Positions 34,645-41,951 of a stretch of DNA of 47,081 nt are shown one piece after another. Numbering within the stretch: position 1 is the first letter of the stretch; each line of letters begins with the position of its first letter. The position numbers and the translations under genes are program-made. The stretch spans positions 1 through 47,081 of the forward strand of contig JALWZT010000252.1 of assembly GCA_027002405.1 (NCBI GenBank), written 5' to 3'. The notes below the pieces were generated by a model. It saw only the letters and a program-made list of their open reading frames with translations, was not told the DNA's origin and ran no database searches. This DNA comes from Anaerolineae bacterium. Lineage in GTDB: Bacteria; Chloroflexota; Anaerolineae; J102.

Positions 34645-34715
34645 GAACTATGAGAGGAGCAAGGAGATTGTAGGGGGATTGTAGCACAGAGCGGCGGGTT
34701 GGGCAACGGCTTCCG

Positions 34716-34763
34716 GGTTAGGATCAGGATTAGGATTAGGATCAGGATTAGGATTGGGGTTGG
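34716..34763 (+). repeat. GGATTAGG-type run, longest in window
   Basis: About eight units of GGATTA / GGATCA with G spacers (GGTTAGGATCAGGATTAGGA and on). It lies upstream of the Rpn-like gene and has a telomere-like look, but is internal and imperfect. Confidence 0.85.
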
Positions 34764-34805
34764 GCGATATGAGTGATGGCTCACCGCATAACGACGAGAA
34801 TGAGA

Positions 34806-34872
34806 ACGCAGATTTGCGCAGATGCAACGCAGATTTCCACTGATTACTGATCACTGATTACTGATTACTCTA
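34806..34872 (-). repeat. CGCAGAT array joined to an ATCAGT array
   Basis: CGCAGATTTGCGCAGATGCA-type units followed by reversed ATCAGT units ending in the TAGAG boundary (CTCTA on plus). The array contains the stop codon of the glycosyltransferase gene. Confidence 0.85.
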
Positions 34873-35867
34873 TCGCTGGCATGGGGTGGGATCTCATGCC
34901 GGTGCTGCCAGCGCCACCACAGGCCCACCGGATACCCCAGCATCTTGGCCACATCCCCCACCACCCGGATGATGGGAATGAGGCCCAGGGTGTAGAGCTT
35001 TTCGAAGGTGTAAAGGGGGATGCCGCCGGGCAGGGGGCGTTCCCACGCCCGCATCAGGCGGGTGTAAGGACGTTTGACATAAACGAAGAAGCCAAAAAGC
35101 CCCCAAAGCCAAAATGCCCGGGTCTTTTTGCGTCCCAGGATGGCCAGGGTGGGGACCGCTACCAGATAGGTGCCGTAGCGGATCGCGTGGCGGTGCCGCC
35201 ACAGGTCGGCTTTGCCATCCCCCCGGGCGTAGCGGTAGTATTGCCAGAAGAATTCCCGTAAACTGCGGCGAGGCCGAAAGCGGGCGATGGCTGTGGGAGC
35301 CCAGGCGAAGAACCCATAGCGCTTGCGCAGTTCGAAATCGAAGATCAGGTCTTCGCAATAGTCCAGCCATTCGGGGTACCCGCCCACGGCTTCCCACGCG
35401 GTTTTGCGAAAAGCCAGGGAACGGCTGGAAGGCAGAAAGGTTTGGGGATCGATCTCGCTGAGATCGGGCAGGGTGGTCGCGCCCAGGGCCATTTCAAACG
35501 CGTTCCAGGGTTCAGGGACAAAAAAGCCCGAGACCACGGCCACGTCGGGGTTTTCCCGCAAGGGGCGGGTGATGGCTTCCAGCCAGGTGGGGACCAGAGT
35601 CACCCCCGCGTCGGTGACCGCGATGATGTCTCCCCGGGCTTCGGCTACGGCCCGGTTACGCCCCTGGGAGATGTTCGCGCCCGGCTGTACCATGACGCGC
35701 AGGGGCAGACGATCCTGGTACGCGCGCAGGTGCTCCAGGGTATCGTCGCTGGAGCCCCCATCCACAATGACGATTTCGTCCGGAGGGAGGGTTTGTTCCA
35801 GGATGCTATCCAGCAGGTCGCGCACAGCACGACCTTCGTTGTATACGGTGGCGATGAGGGAGATCAT
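34851..35867 (-). CDS. Family 2 glycosyltransferase
   Basis: A 338-aa inverting GT-A enzyme. I start at MISLIATVYNEGRAVRDLLD (35867), 74 codons inside the track ORF whose earlier part overlaps the ferritin gene out of frame. Motifs present are EIVIVDGGSSDDT near 30, ISQGRNRAVAEARGDIIAVT near 65-85 (ending in a VTDAG metal/nucleotide motif) and the acceptor-side WLDYCEDLIFDFELRKRYGF. The C-terminal third has hydrophobic stretches (WLWGLFGFFVYV) that may sit at the membrane. It probably makes cell-surface glycan; donor and acceptor are unknown. The last residues (RVISNQ) and the stop codon are encoded by an ATCAGT array, so the native C-terminus may have been altered by repeat insertion. The start is 37 bp after the ferritin stop. 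Confidence 0.9.
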   Translation of the reverse strand: MISLIATVYNEGRAVRDLLDSILEQTLPPDEIVIVDGGSSDDTLEHLRAYQDRLPLRVMVQPGANISQGRNRAVAEARGDIIAVTDAGVTLVPTWLEAITRPLRENPDVAVVSGFFVPEPWNAFEMALGATTLPDLSEIDPQTFLPSSRSLAFRKTAWEAVGGYPEWLDYCEDLIFDFELRKRYGFFAWAPTAIARFRPRRSLREFFWQYYRYARGDGKADLWRHRHAIRYGTYLVAVPTLAILGRKKTRAFWLWGLFGFFVYVKRPYTRLMRAWERPLPGGIPLYTFEKLYTLGLIPIIRVVGDVAKMLGYPVGLWWRWQHRHEIPPHASDRVISNQ

Positions 35868-35904
35868 GGCGCGAAGGGGGGTTCCACGGGGGGATGGCAA
35901 CACG

Positions 35905-36423
35905 TTAGGCGGCTTCGGCCGCGGGAGGGGTGGGCGCGGGACGCTGAGCCAGTTCCTGATCGATGAGCAAAATGCCCGGGGGATAATCTTTGACCATGCG
36001 CACTCGGGCCAGGACGTCGCTGGCGCTTTTTTCCTCTTCCACCTGCTCATCAATGAACCATTGGAGCAGGGTTTGGGTAGGGTAGTCACCTTCTTCTACG
36101 GCCAGCTTGTAGAGGTCGTGAATGCGGGCCGTGACATGCTGTTCATGTTCCAAGACCTGGGCGAAGATGGCTTCCACCGAGCCGAAGTCGGCTGGCGGTG
36201 CCTCGATGGCTTTGAGAATGACTCGGCCCCCGCGGTCGTTCATGAAATCGAAAAACTTGAGGGCGTGGAAGACTTCCTCTTCATACTGCATGCGCATCCA
36301 ATGGGCCATACCAGGTAAGTCTTTGTATTCCAGATAAGCCGCCATGGACAGATAAAGGTAGGCGGAGTAGTATTCGGCATTGATTTGGTCGTTGATGGCG
36401 TCTTGCAGCCGTTGACTGAACAT
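35905..36423 (-). CDS. ftnA: Bacterial ferritin (FtnA type)
   Basis: A 172-aa iron-storage protein forming a 24-subunit cage with ferroxidase centres. All centre residues are present at E. coli FtnA numbering: E17 (INAEYYSAYLY), E50 and H53 (YEEEVFHALKFF), E94 (LEHEQHVTARI), Q127 and E130 (FIDEQVEEE). A short Pro/Ala tail (RPAPTPPAAEAA) extends the C-terminus. GAGG lies 6-7 nt before the ATG and a promoter-like pair lies just upstream. Its job would be iron storage and oxidative-stress protection. The glycosyltransferase 37 bp downstream may be co-transcribed, though no functional link is evident. Confidence 0.95.
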   Translation of the reverse strand: MFSQRLQDAINDQINAEYYSAYLYLSMAAYLEYKDLPGMAHWMRMQYEEEVFHALKFFDFMNDRGGRVILKAIEAPPADFGSVEAIFAQVLEHEQHVTARIHDLYKLAVEEGDYPTQTLLQWFIDEQVEEEKSASDVLARVRMVKDYPPGILLIDQELAQRPAPTPPAAEAA

Positions 36424-36464
36424 GGGATACCTCGTGAAAGAAAGGATGAAGATGTCGATGACTT

Positions 36465-36493
36465 ATTTTACTCCATTTCAGGGCTGGCGACAA
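36465..36493 (-). promoter_or_regulatory. Candidate ferritin promoter
   Basis: On the minus strand TTGTCG, 17 nt, TAAAAT; a start point would lie roughly 35 nt before the ferritin ATG. The pair fits into the 73-bp gap after the alcohol dehydrogenase gene. No Fur box was recognised. Confidence 0.5.
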
Positions 36494-36496
36494 TGC

Positions 36497-37453
36497 TCAT
36501 GGGGCGAGAAGGATTTTCAGGCTTTCCCGTTTTCGGGCGTGGGCAAAGGCTTCCAGCCCTTGTGCCAGGGGATAGACCGCGGTGATCAAGGGGCGGGGAT
36601 CGACGCGGCCCTGGGCCAGAGCCCGGATGGCCTGGGGGAAGGGGCCGCAACGGGAGCCGATGATCCGGAATTCCTGCACCACGATGGGGCTCAGATCGAG
36701 TTCCGCGGGGAAAGCGCTGGTGGTTTTGAGGATCAAGGCCCCGCGAGGGCGCAGCACTGAGTAAAGTTGGGCCAGAGATTCGGGCCGGCCGGTGACTTCG
36801 ACTGCGATGTCGAATTCCTGGTCTTGGGGCAAGGCCCGGGCGGTGCGGATCCCCGCCTGCCGGGCCAGGGCCAGTTTGTGAGCATGGCGCCCTACCAGCA
36901 GGGGATCGTAGCCTTCGGCCCGGAAGACCCGGGCGATGAGTTGCCCCAGGCGACCGTCGCCCAGGATCAGGACCCGATCTCCTACGTCGGGGGGCACATC
37001 GCGCAACGCGGCATAGGCCGCGGCCAGGGGTTCGACGAACACGGCCATGTCGTCGGGCACGGAATCGGGAACGGGGTGGAGGAGGTAGAGAGGGCTGACC
37101 AGGTAGGTGGCAAACGCGCCATCCCAATCGAGGATGCCCAAGACTTTGCGGCGTTGGCAGTGGGTAAGCAGGCCTCGGCGACAGTGGTCACATTCGCCGC
37201 AATAGGTGTTGATCTCGCCCACCACGCGGCGGCCTATCCAATCTTCATGGCCTGGGGCTTCGACGACCTCGGCCACGTACTCATGGCCCAAAACGCCCTG
37301 AAAACCGCCTTTGTATCCAGCGGTCAAGGCCAGGTCTGTGCCGCAAATCCCCGCGTAGCGAACCCGCAATAGGGCTTCACCAGGGCCGGGCAGGGGGCGG
37401 GGGTAATCATGACGAAGGGTAAGTTGTTGATTTTGAAGGACAAGTGCAAGCAT
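36497..37453 (-). CDS. Zinc-dependent MDR alcohol dehydrogenase
   Basis: A 318-aa medium-chain dehydrogenase. I start at MLALVLQNQQLTL (37453): the track ORF's 110 extra N-terminal residues are a translation of the ATCAGT, CGCAGAT and GGATTAGG repeats. The catalytic zinc site is CGTD (C37) and GHE (H57-E58); the structural zinc site is CGECDHCRRGLLTHC (C85, C88, C91, C99). The Rossmann motif is VLILGDGRLGQLIARV near 170. It is slightly shorter than the family norm of about 340. It oxidises an alcohol or sugar alcohol with NAD(P); the substrate cannot be told. No clear Shine-Dalgarno is seen, and repeats lie directly upstream. Confidence 0.92.
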   Translation of the reverse strand: MLALVLQNQQLTLRHDYPRPLPGPGEALLRVRYAGICGTDLALTAGYKGGFQGVLGHEYVAEVVEAPGHEDWIGRRVVGEINTYCGECDHCRRGLLTHCQRRKVLGILDWDGAFATYLVSPLYLLHPVPDSVPDDMAVFVEPLAAAYAALRDVPPDVGDRVLILGDGRLGQLIARVFRAEGYDPLLVGRHAHKLALARQAGIRTARALPQDQEFDIAVEVTGRPESLAQLYSVLRPRGALILKTTSAFPAELDLSPIVVQEFRIIGSRCGPFPQAIRALAQGRVDPRPLITAVYPLAQGLEAFAHARKRESLKILLAP

Positions 37454-37587
37454 GGTTAAATAGAGATTGAAGAACAGTCGCCACGTGCAGCAGCGCGTCG
37501 ATACCGAGGAAAAGCTCACGCCAAGTCGCAAAGAGCGCCAAGCAGGTTTGCAAGTGGCAAGTCGCAGGTGGCAGGTGGCAGGTGGCA

Positions 37588-37716
37588 GGGACGCAGATTT
37601 GCGCCGATGCGACGCAGATTTCCACTGATTACTGATGACTGATGACTGATTACTTCTACTCGCGCCTAACCTCGACCTAACAATCCTTAATCCTAATCCT
37701 AATCCTAATCCTATTT
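37588..37716 (-). repeat. CGCAGAT, ATCAGT and GGATTAGG repeats in succession
   Basis: In plus order: GACGCAGATTTGCGCC, an array of TGATTACTGATGACTGATGA, the module CTCGCGCCTAACCTCG and CCTAATCCTAATCCTAATCC. It lies in the 277-bp gap between the divergent dehydrogenase genes and must contain both promoters. Confidence 0.8.
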
Positions 37717-37730
37717 TCAAAGCAATCCTC

Positions 37731-38507
37731 ATGACATCATCCATCCTTCTTACCGGTGCGTCGCGTGGTCTGGGCCGGGCCATCGCCCTGGAACTGGCCC
37801 GCGCGGGCGCTCACCTCACCCTCAATGCCCGTTCCGCCCAGGCCTTGGCCCAGGTCAAGGCCGAGGTGGAATCCTTGGGCGGGCAGGCGGTGGTTCTGGC
37901 CGGGGATGTGAGCCAACCCGATGTGGTGGAGCGTTTGGTCGCGGCCGCGGTGTTGGCTTTTGGCCGGGTGGACGCGGTGATCAACAACGCGGCCGTGTTG
38001 GAACCTTTGGCCCGCATCGCAGACAGCGATCCCGTGGCCTGGCAGCGGAATCTGGCCATCAATGTCCTGGGGCCCTATCTGATGATCCAGGCGGCCCTAC
38101 CCTACCTGCGCAAGGCCCAACCGGGGCGGGTGATCAATGTCTCTAGCGGCGCCGCGGTGCGGGCCATGGTAGGGTGGTCGGCGTATTGCAGCAGTAAGGC
38201 CGCACTGAATATGCTGACCCAGGTGCTGGCCAGGGAGGAGCCGGGCATTGTGGCTCTGGCTGTCCGGCCCGGGGTGGTGGATACCGCGATGCAGGCCGTG
38301 TTGCGTCGGGCGGGACGGGAAGCCATGGAGTCCCAAGTGTACCAACGCTTTATCGATTATCATCGCCAGGGGCAGTTGTTGCCGGCCGAGGTACCCGCTC
38401 GGGCCTTGGCAGCTTTGGCTCTGAAGGCGCCGTTGCGCTGGTCCGGGCGTTTTATCTCCTGGGATGATCCCGAGGTGCAGGCCCTGATCGAAACCCCGGC
38501 GGCATGA
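37731..38507 (+). CDS. SDR-family NAD(P)-dependent oxidoreductase
   Basis: A 258-aa classical short-chain dehydrogenase, complete by its motifs: TGASRGLG (8-15) for cofactor binding, NNAA (85-88), the active-site Ser in INVSSG near 138-139, and YCSSK with Y152 and K156. The R12 and N32-R34 region suggests NADP preference, not firmly. The C-terminal segment (RWSGRFISWDDPEVQAL) resembles SDRs annotated as benzil reductase- or sepiapterin reductase-like, but the substrate is unknown. It is divergent from the MDR dehydrogenase and separated from it by repeats. Confidence 0.92.
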   Translation: MTSSILLTGASRGLGRAIALELARAGAHLTLNARSAQALAQVKAEVESLGGQAVVLAGDVSQPDVVERLVAAAVLAFGRVDAVINNAAVLEPLARIADSDPVAWQRNLAINVLGPYLMIQAALPYLRKAQPGRVINVSSGAAVRAMVGWSAYCSSKAALNMLTQVLAREEPGIVALAVRPGVVDTAMQAVLRRAGREAMESQVYQRFIDYHRQGQLLPAEVPARALAALALKAPLRWSGRFISWDDPEVQALIETPAA

Positions 38508-38915
38508 TGATGGAACGCAGGCGCCACGAGCAGCAGCGCGTCGATACCGAGGAAAAGCTTACGCAAAGGCGCAAAGGCCGCTAAGCGGGTTTGCAAGTGG
38601 CAGGGGGCAAGTGGCAGGTGGCAAGTGGCAGGGACGCAGATTGACGCAGATGCAACGCAGATTTTCGCAGATATTCGTCATGCTGAGCGACCGGAGGGAG
38701 CGAAAGCCTACCCTGAGGAATCGAAGGGCATCTAGCGAGCGAAGCGAGCGCCATGCCGTGGTTTTTGCGCTTCGCTAGATTTCCTTCGACGAGGTCCTTC
38801 ACTTCGTTCAGGACAAGCTCAGGACATGCCTCGGTCGCTTCGTTCCCTCGGAATGACGTCGCACAGCTCTACTGAACACTGAACACTGATAACTGATTAC
38901 TGATCACTGATTACT
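38508..38915. other. Repeat block between SDR and histidine kinase genes
   Basis: The 408-bp gap between convergent genes contains a CGATACCGAGGAAAAGCTTA segment, a GCAAGTGGCAGGTGG array, a CGCAGAT array, the third GAGGGAGCGAAGCGACCGAG hairpin and an ATCAGT array that touches the kinase stop codon. No gene and no T-tract terminator are seen. Confidence 0.75.
38674..38860. repeat. REP-like long hairpin (GAGGGAGCGAAGCGACCGAG family)
   Basis: Third and longest copy, in opposite orientation to the other two. The nested arms include CCGGAGGGAGCGAAAGCC, CGAGCGAAGCGAGCGCCATG and an inserted CTTCACTTCGTTCAGGACAA segment. Confidence 0.7.
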
Positions 38916-38917
38916 CT
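38871..38917 (-). repeat. ATCAGT array touching a stop codon
   Basis: In the minus direction the array begins TAGAGTAATCAGTGATCAGT, and the TAG is the histidine kinase stop codon. Confidence 0.85.
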
Positions 38918-40325
38918 ACTTACGGAGCAGGACCCGAAAGCTCGCGCCCTGGCCCGGCCGAGAATGCACCTGGACCTCGCCACTATGGGCCCGCGCGATT
39001 TCCTGGACGATGGCCAGGCCCAGGCCCGCGCTGCCCTTGCGTCGAGCCTGATCCCCCTGATAAAAGCGGTCGAAGATGCGCTTCTGCATGGCAGGAGGGA
39101 TCCCAGGGCCGGTATCTTGGACTACCAGCTCGGCCATCTCGGCCGCGTCGGCCGCGGGCCCTACCCGGCAATGCACCTCCCCTCCGGCCGGGGTGTGGCG
39201 TAAGGCATTCTCCAGCAGGTTGGAACATAGTTGCATGAGCCGGTCCCAATCCCCCCGCACGATGACGGGCTCGCCCTGGAAGGTGAGGGTGATTTCCTTT
39301 TGTTCTGCCGCGGTCTGAAAGCGTTGGACGCATTCCTGGACCAGGGCTTTCAGGTCCAGGGGTTCCCGGCGGAGGGGAGCTCTTCCCGATTCCAGACGGG
39401 CTAGGTCCAACACCTGGTTGACCAGGTGGGTCATGTGTTGGGTCTCTCGCTGAATGATCGCGGCCGCGCGGCGGGCGCTTTCGAGATCGTCGATGACGCC
39501 TTCGTTCAGGGCCTGAGCAAAGCCCTGAATCACGGTGAGCGGGGTTTTTAGATCATGGGACACATTGGCGAAGAATTCCTGCTGGGCCTGACGCGCGGCC
39601 CGGACTTCCTGGGCCATGTGGTTGAATTGGCGGGCTACATGTTCCACTTCGGCCGGACCCGTGACCTGCAATTGGAAATCCAGATTCCCTTGCGCGATCT
39701 GGTCCGCGGCCTGGGCGATCTGCACCAGGGGCCGGGTGATCCAGCGACTGATGAACCAGGAAAAACCCAGGCCCGCAAGCACGGCCATGAGTGCGGCCCA
39801 TAGCAATTGCTGACCGATTTCAGAGATCACGTTGGGGAAGCGCCGCGGGCTGATTTGGAGGACAAAAAGGGGGGGACGAGGCGGCGCGTTTTTGGGCGGG
39901 AGGATCACGGTGAGGGCGTAGAGGTAGGTTCGACCATCCGGGGCTGTAAAGTGTCCGACAAGGGGTTCGCGCGCGGCTCGACGAATTTGGGTTGGAGGGA
40001 TGTTCAAAGGCAGAGAAGTGCCTACCAGTTTCCCCTGGGCTGAATCTCCCACCACGCGGCCCTGCTGGACCAGGAGGATCCGTCCTTTGCGGGGGGCCAG
40101 GGGGGCGCTGAGTTCTTGCGCGACCACGTCCAGGGAACTTTCCCGACGCATCAGCTCCCGCACCAGGCGAGCGCTCAAGGGGGTGGCCGCGCGTAAGCGA
40201 GCGAGGATCAGCCTATCTTGCAACCCGCGCCATGTCACGGTCAGAGTCAGCCCGGCCACCACCAGGATCAATGCAGTTAACAGCACATAGGAAAGGAATA
40301 AGCGGGTGCGCAGGGTTTTCTTCAT
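38916..40325 (-). CDS. Membrane sensor histidine kinase
   Basis: A 469-aa two-component kinase. Transmembrane helix 1 spans about 8-32; the extracytoplasmic sensor region at about 33-170 has no recognised domain; helix 2 spans about 173-193 (LLWAALMAVLAGLGFSWFIS). A HAMP domain follows (RWITRPLVQIAQAADQIAQG), then a HisKA H-box FFANVSHDLKTPLTV with phospho-acceptor H257. The catalytic ATPase domain has an N-box (NLLENALRHTP), G1 (DTGPGIP) and G2 (GSAGLGLAIV). Its start overlaps the regulator stop by 4 nt (ATGA), so the two are translated together. The signal is unknown. The stop codon TAG is shared with an ATCAGT array. Confidence 0.95.
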   Translation of the reverse strand: MKKTLRTRLFLSYVLLTALILVVAGLTLTVTWRGLQDRLILARLRAATPLSARLVRELMRRESSLDVVAQELSAPLAPRKGRILLVQQGRVVGDSAQGKLVGTSLPLNIPPTQIRRAAREPLVGHFTAPDGRTYLYALTVILPPKNAPPRPPLFVLQISPRRFPNVISEIGQQLLWAALMAVLAGLGFSWFISRWITRPLVQIAQAADQIAQGNLDFQLQVTGPAEVEHVARQFNHMAQEVRAARQAQQEFFANVSHDLKTPLTVIQGFAQALNEGVIDDLESARRAAAIIQRETQHMTHLVNQVLDLARLESGRAPLRREPLDLKALVQECVQRFQTAAEQKEITLTFQGEPVIVRGDWDRLMQLCSNLLENALRHTPAGGEVHCRVGPAADAAEMAELVVQDTGPGIPPAMQKRIFDRFYQGDQARRKGSAGLGLAIVQEIARAHSGEVQVHSRPGQGASFRVLLRK

Positions 40326-41002
40326 GTGTCGACCATCAGCTTATAACCAACGCCCCATACTGTTTCGATGTGGACTTGCGTGGTGGGCAGTTTTTGGCGT
40401 AACTGCGCGATATGCACATCCACGGTGCGGGTGTTCCCCGCGTAATCATAGCCCCAAACCCGGCTCAGTAATTGCTCTCGGGTGAAGACCATGCCCGGAT
40501 ATTGGGCCAGGGTGTGCAAGAGATCAAATTCTTTGGTCCGAAGGGGGATTATCTGGCCCTGAACTCGGACTTCCCGGCGGGCGATGTCAATGTGCAAGTC
40601 CCCCAAGCGCAAGATCCCCTTGAGGTGTTGCCCTACCGGGGTTTGGGCCCGACGCAACACGGCTTTTATCCGAGCCACCAATTCCCGGGGATTGAAAGGT
40701 TTGGCCACATAATCATCGGCTCCCAGTTCCAGGCCGACAATTTTATCCACATCATCTCCTCGGGCTGTGAGCATGATGATGGGGATGTCGCTGTCCTCCC
40801 TCAGCCGCTTGCAGACTTCCCAGCCATCCAATTCGGGCAGCATCAGGTCCAAAAGCACCAGATCAGGACGTTGGTTTTTGACCATGATCAGCCCTTCTAC
40901 CCCATCGCGCGCGGCAACCACGTCGAATCCTTCCTTGCGCAAATAGAGGGTAACGAATTCGACAATGGAGGGTTCGTCTTCGATGATCAGGATTTTGGGC
41001 AT
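40322..41002 (-). CDS. OmpR/PhoB-family response regulator
   Basis: A 226-aa regulator. I start at MPKILIIEDEPSIVEF (41002): the predicted promoter at 41061-41089 rules out the track's upstream starts. The receiver domain has the acidic pair E8-D9, phospho-acceptor D52 (LVLLDLMLPELDG), IIMLTA and KPF motifs. A short linker leads to a winged-helix DNA-binding domain (PLRTKEFDLLHTLAQYPGMV, GNTRTVDVHIAQLRQKL, VWGVGYKL). It is cognate to the overlapping kinase. GAGG sits very close to the ATG, so initiation may be weak or the start slightly different. Confidence 0.95.
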   Translation of the reverse strand: MPKILIIEDEPSIVEFVTLYLRKEGFDVVAARDGVEGLIMVKNQRPDLVLLDLMLPELDGWEVCKRLREDSDIPIIMLTARGDDVDKIVGLELGADDYVAKPFNPRELVARIKAVLRRAQTPVGQHLKGILRLGDLHIDIARREVRVQGQIIPLRTKEFDLLHTLAQYPGMVFTREQLLSRVWGYDYAGNTRTVDVHIAQLRQKLPTTQVHIETVWGVGYKLMVDT

Positions 41003-41060
41003 GGCCTCGGTCGGGCCGTGGGATGATGTGGAGCCAGGAGGGGCTTGATTATAGGATCGC

Positions 41061-41089
41061 ATTGTAACGGATATGAGTGAGATTTTCAA
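41061..41089 (-). promoter_or_regulatory. Promoter of the two-component operon
   Basis: On the minus strand TTGAAA, exactly 17 nt, TACAAT. The predicted transcript starts about 50 nt before the response regulator ATG. Confidence 0.7.
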
Positions 41090-41131
41090 GTGTCTGCTCT
41101 GATACTTTACCTTTTCCGCGCTTGAGAAATG

Positions 41132-41159
41132 TTTGCAAATCGTAAAAAGATTGTAAAAT
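41132..41159 (+). promoter_or_regulatory. Candidate promoter of the MBL-fold gene, possibly leaderless
   Basis: TTTGCA, 16 nt, TAAAAT ending at 41159. A start point about 7 nt on falls at the ATG (41167), and there is no Shine-Dalgarno, so a leaderless message is plausible. The -35 match is weak. Confidence 0.35.
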
Positions 41160-41166
41160 GTAGGGC

Positions 41167-41946
41167 ATGACCGCTTCGCTGAGTTTTTTAGGCCATGCCA
41201 CCATGATGTTCCATTTGTCAGGCCAACATATCCTGACGGACCCGGTGTTGACGGATCGGGTGCTTTATCTACGCCGGCGTCGTTTTTCCGCGCGGACCTG
41301 GCTTACCCGCCAACCGCCACCTGATCTCATCCTGCTTTCCCATTTGCATCTGGATCATTTGCATATCCCTTCTTTGCGACAATTACCCCGAGATGTGCCC
41401 CTGGTTGCACCTCGCGGTTCGGGGCGATGGCTGCGCCGGGTGTTGTGTCGGCCGGTCATCGAAATGGCCCCGGGCGAGGAGCTGGCCCTGGGGGATGTGA
41501 CCATCGTTGTCACCCACGCGGAACATGGGGGCAGTCTCCCTATCTTGGGGCTGGCCCAAGGGTATCTGCTCAAAGGGGAAAAGGTGATATACTTTCCTGG
41601 GGATACCGATGTCTTTCCCCAAATGGCTGAGCTGGCCCAGGCCGAGATTGATCTGGCCCTGATCCCCATCTGGGGGTGGGGTCCCACGCTGGGGGCAGGG
41701 CATCTCGATCCCTGTTCCGCGGCCGAGGCTGTCGCTTTGTTGCAACCCCGGCATGTGGTCCCTATTCACTGGGGCGACTTCCGACCGCTGGGACCCATCT
41801 GGGAGATGCTTGCCTATCTGCACACCCCTGGCCCCAAGTTTCTTTATTACGTGCAGCAGAAGGCCCCCAATACCCAAGTGCACTTTTTGGCGCCTGGGGA
41901 TGTCTTGGAACTTTCTCAGTATCAAAGATTAAAGAACGAAGAGTAA
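41167..41946 (+). CDS. MBL-fold metallo-hydrolase (UlaG / NAPE-PLD-like)
   Basis: A 259-aa protein with the metallo-beta-lactamase metal motif SHLHLDHLH (H59, H61, D63, H64). It also has VTHAEHGG near 117-124, YFPGDTDVF near 145 and a late VPIHWGDFRP His. The early FLGHATMMF and ILTDPVL segments are typical of the UlaG/NAPE-PLD branch, which acts on phosphodiester or lactone substrates. The substrate is not predictable. The gene is divergent from the two-component operon and 5 bp upstream of the helicase-associated-domain gene, so those two are probably co-transcribed. Confidence 0.9.
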   Translation: MTASLSFLGHATMMFHLSGQHILTDPVLTDRVLYLRRRRFSARTWLTRQPPPDLILLSHLHLDHLHIPSLRQLPRDVPLVAPRGSGRWLRRVLCRPVIEMAPGEELALGDVTIVVTHAEHGGSLPILGLAQGYLLKGEKVIYFPGDTDVFPQMAELAQAEIDLALIPIWGWGPTLGAGHLDPCSAAEAVALLQPRHVVPIHWGDFRPLGPIWEMLAYLHTPGPKFLYYVQQKAPNTQVHFLAPGDVLELSQYQRLKNEE

Positions 41947-41951
41947 GGATC

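Noticed and set aside
34716-34763. Telomere or chromosome end
   Set aside because: The repeat is short, imperfect and flanked by ordinary genes on both sides.
35868-36089. N-terminal 74-residue extension of the glycosyltransferase ORF
   Set aside because: It overlaps the ferritin gene out of frame, while the GT2 domain starts at MISLIATVYN.
37454-37783. N-terminal 110-residue extension of the MDR dehydrogenase ORF
   Set aside because: It is a translation of ATCAGT, CGCAGAT and GGATTAGG repeats and overlaps the divergent SDR start; the family start is MLALVLQ.
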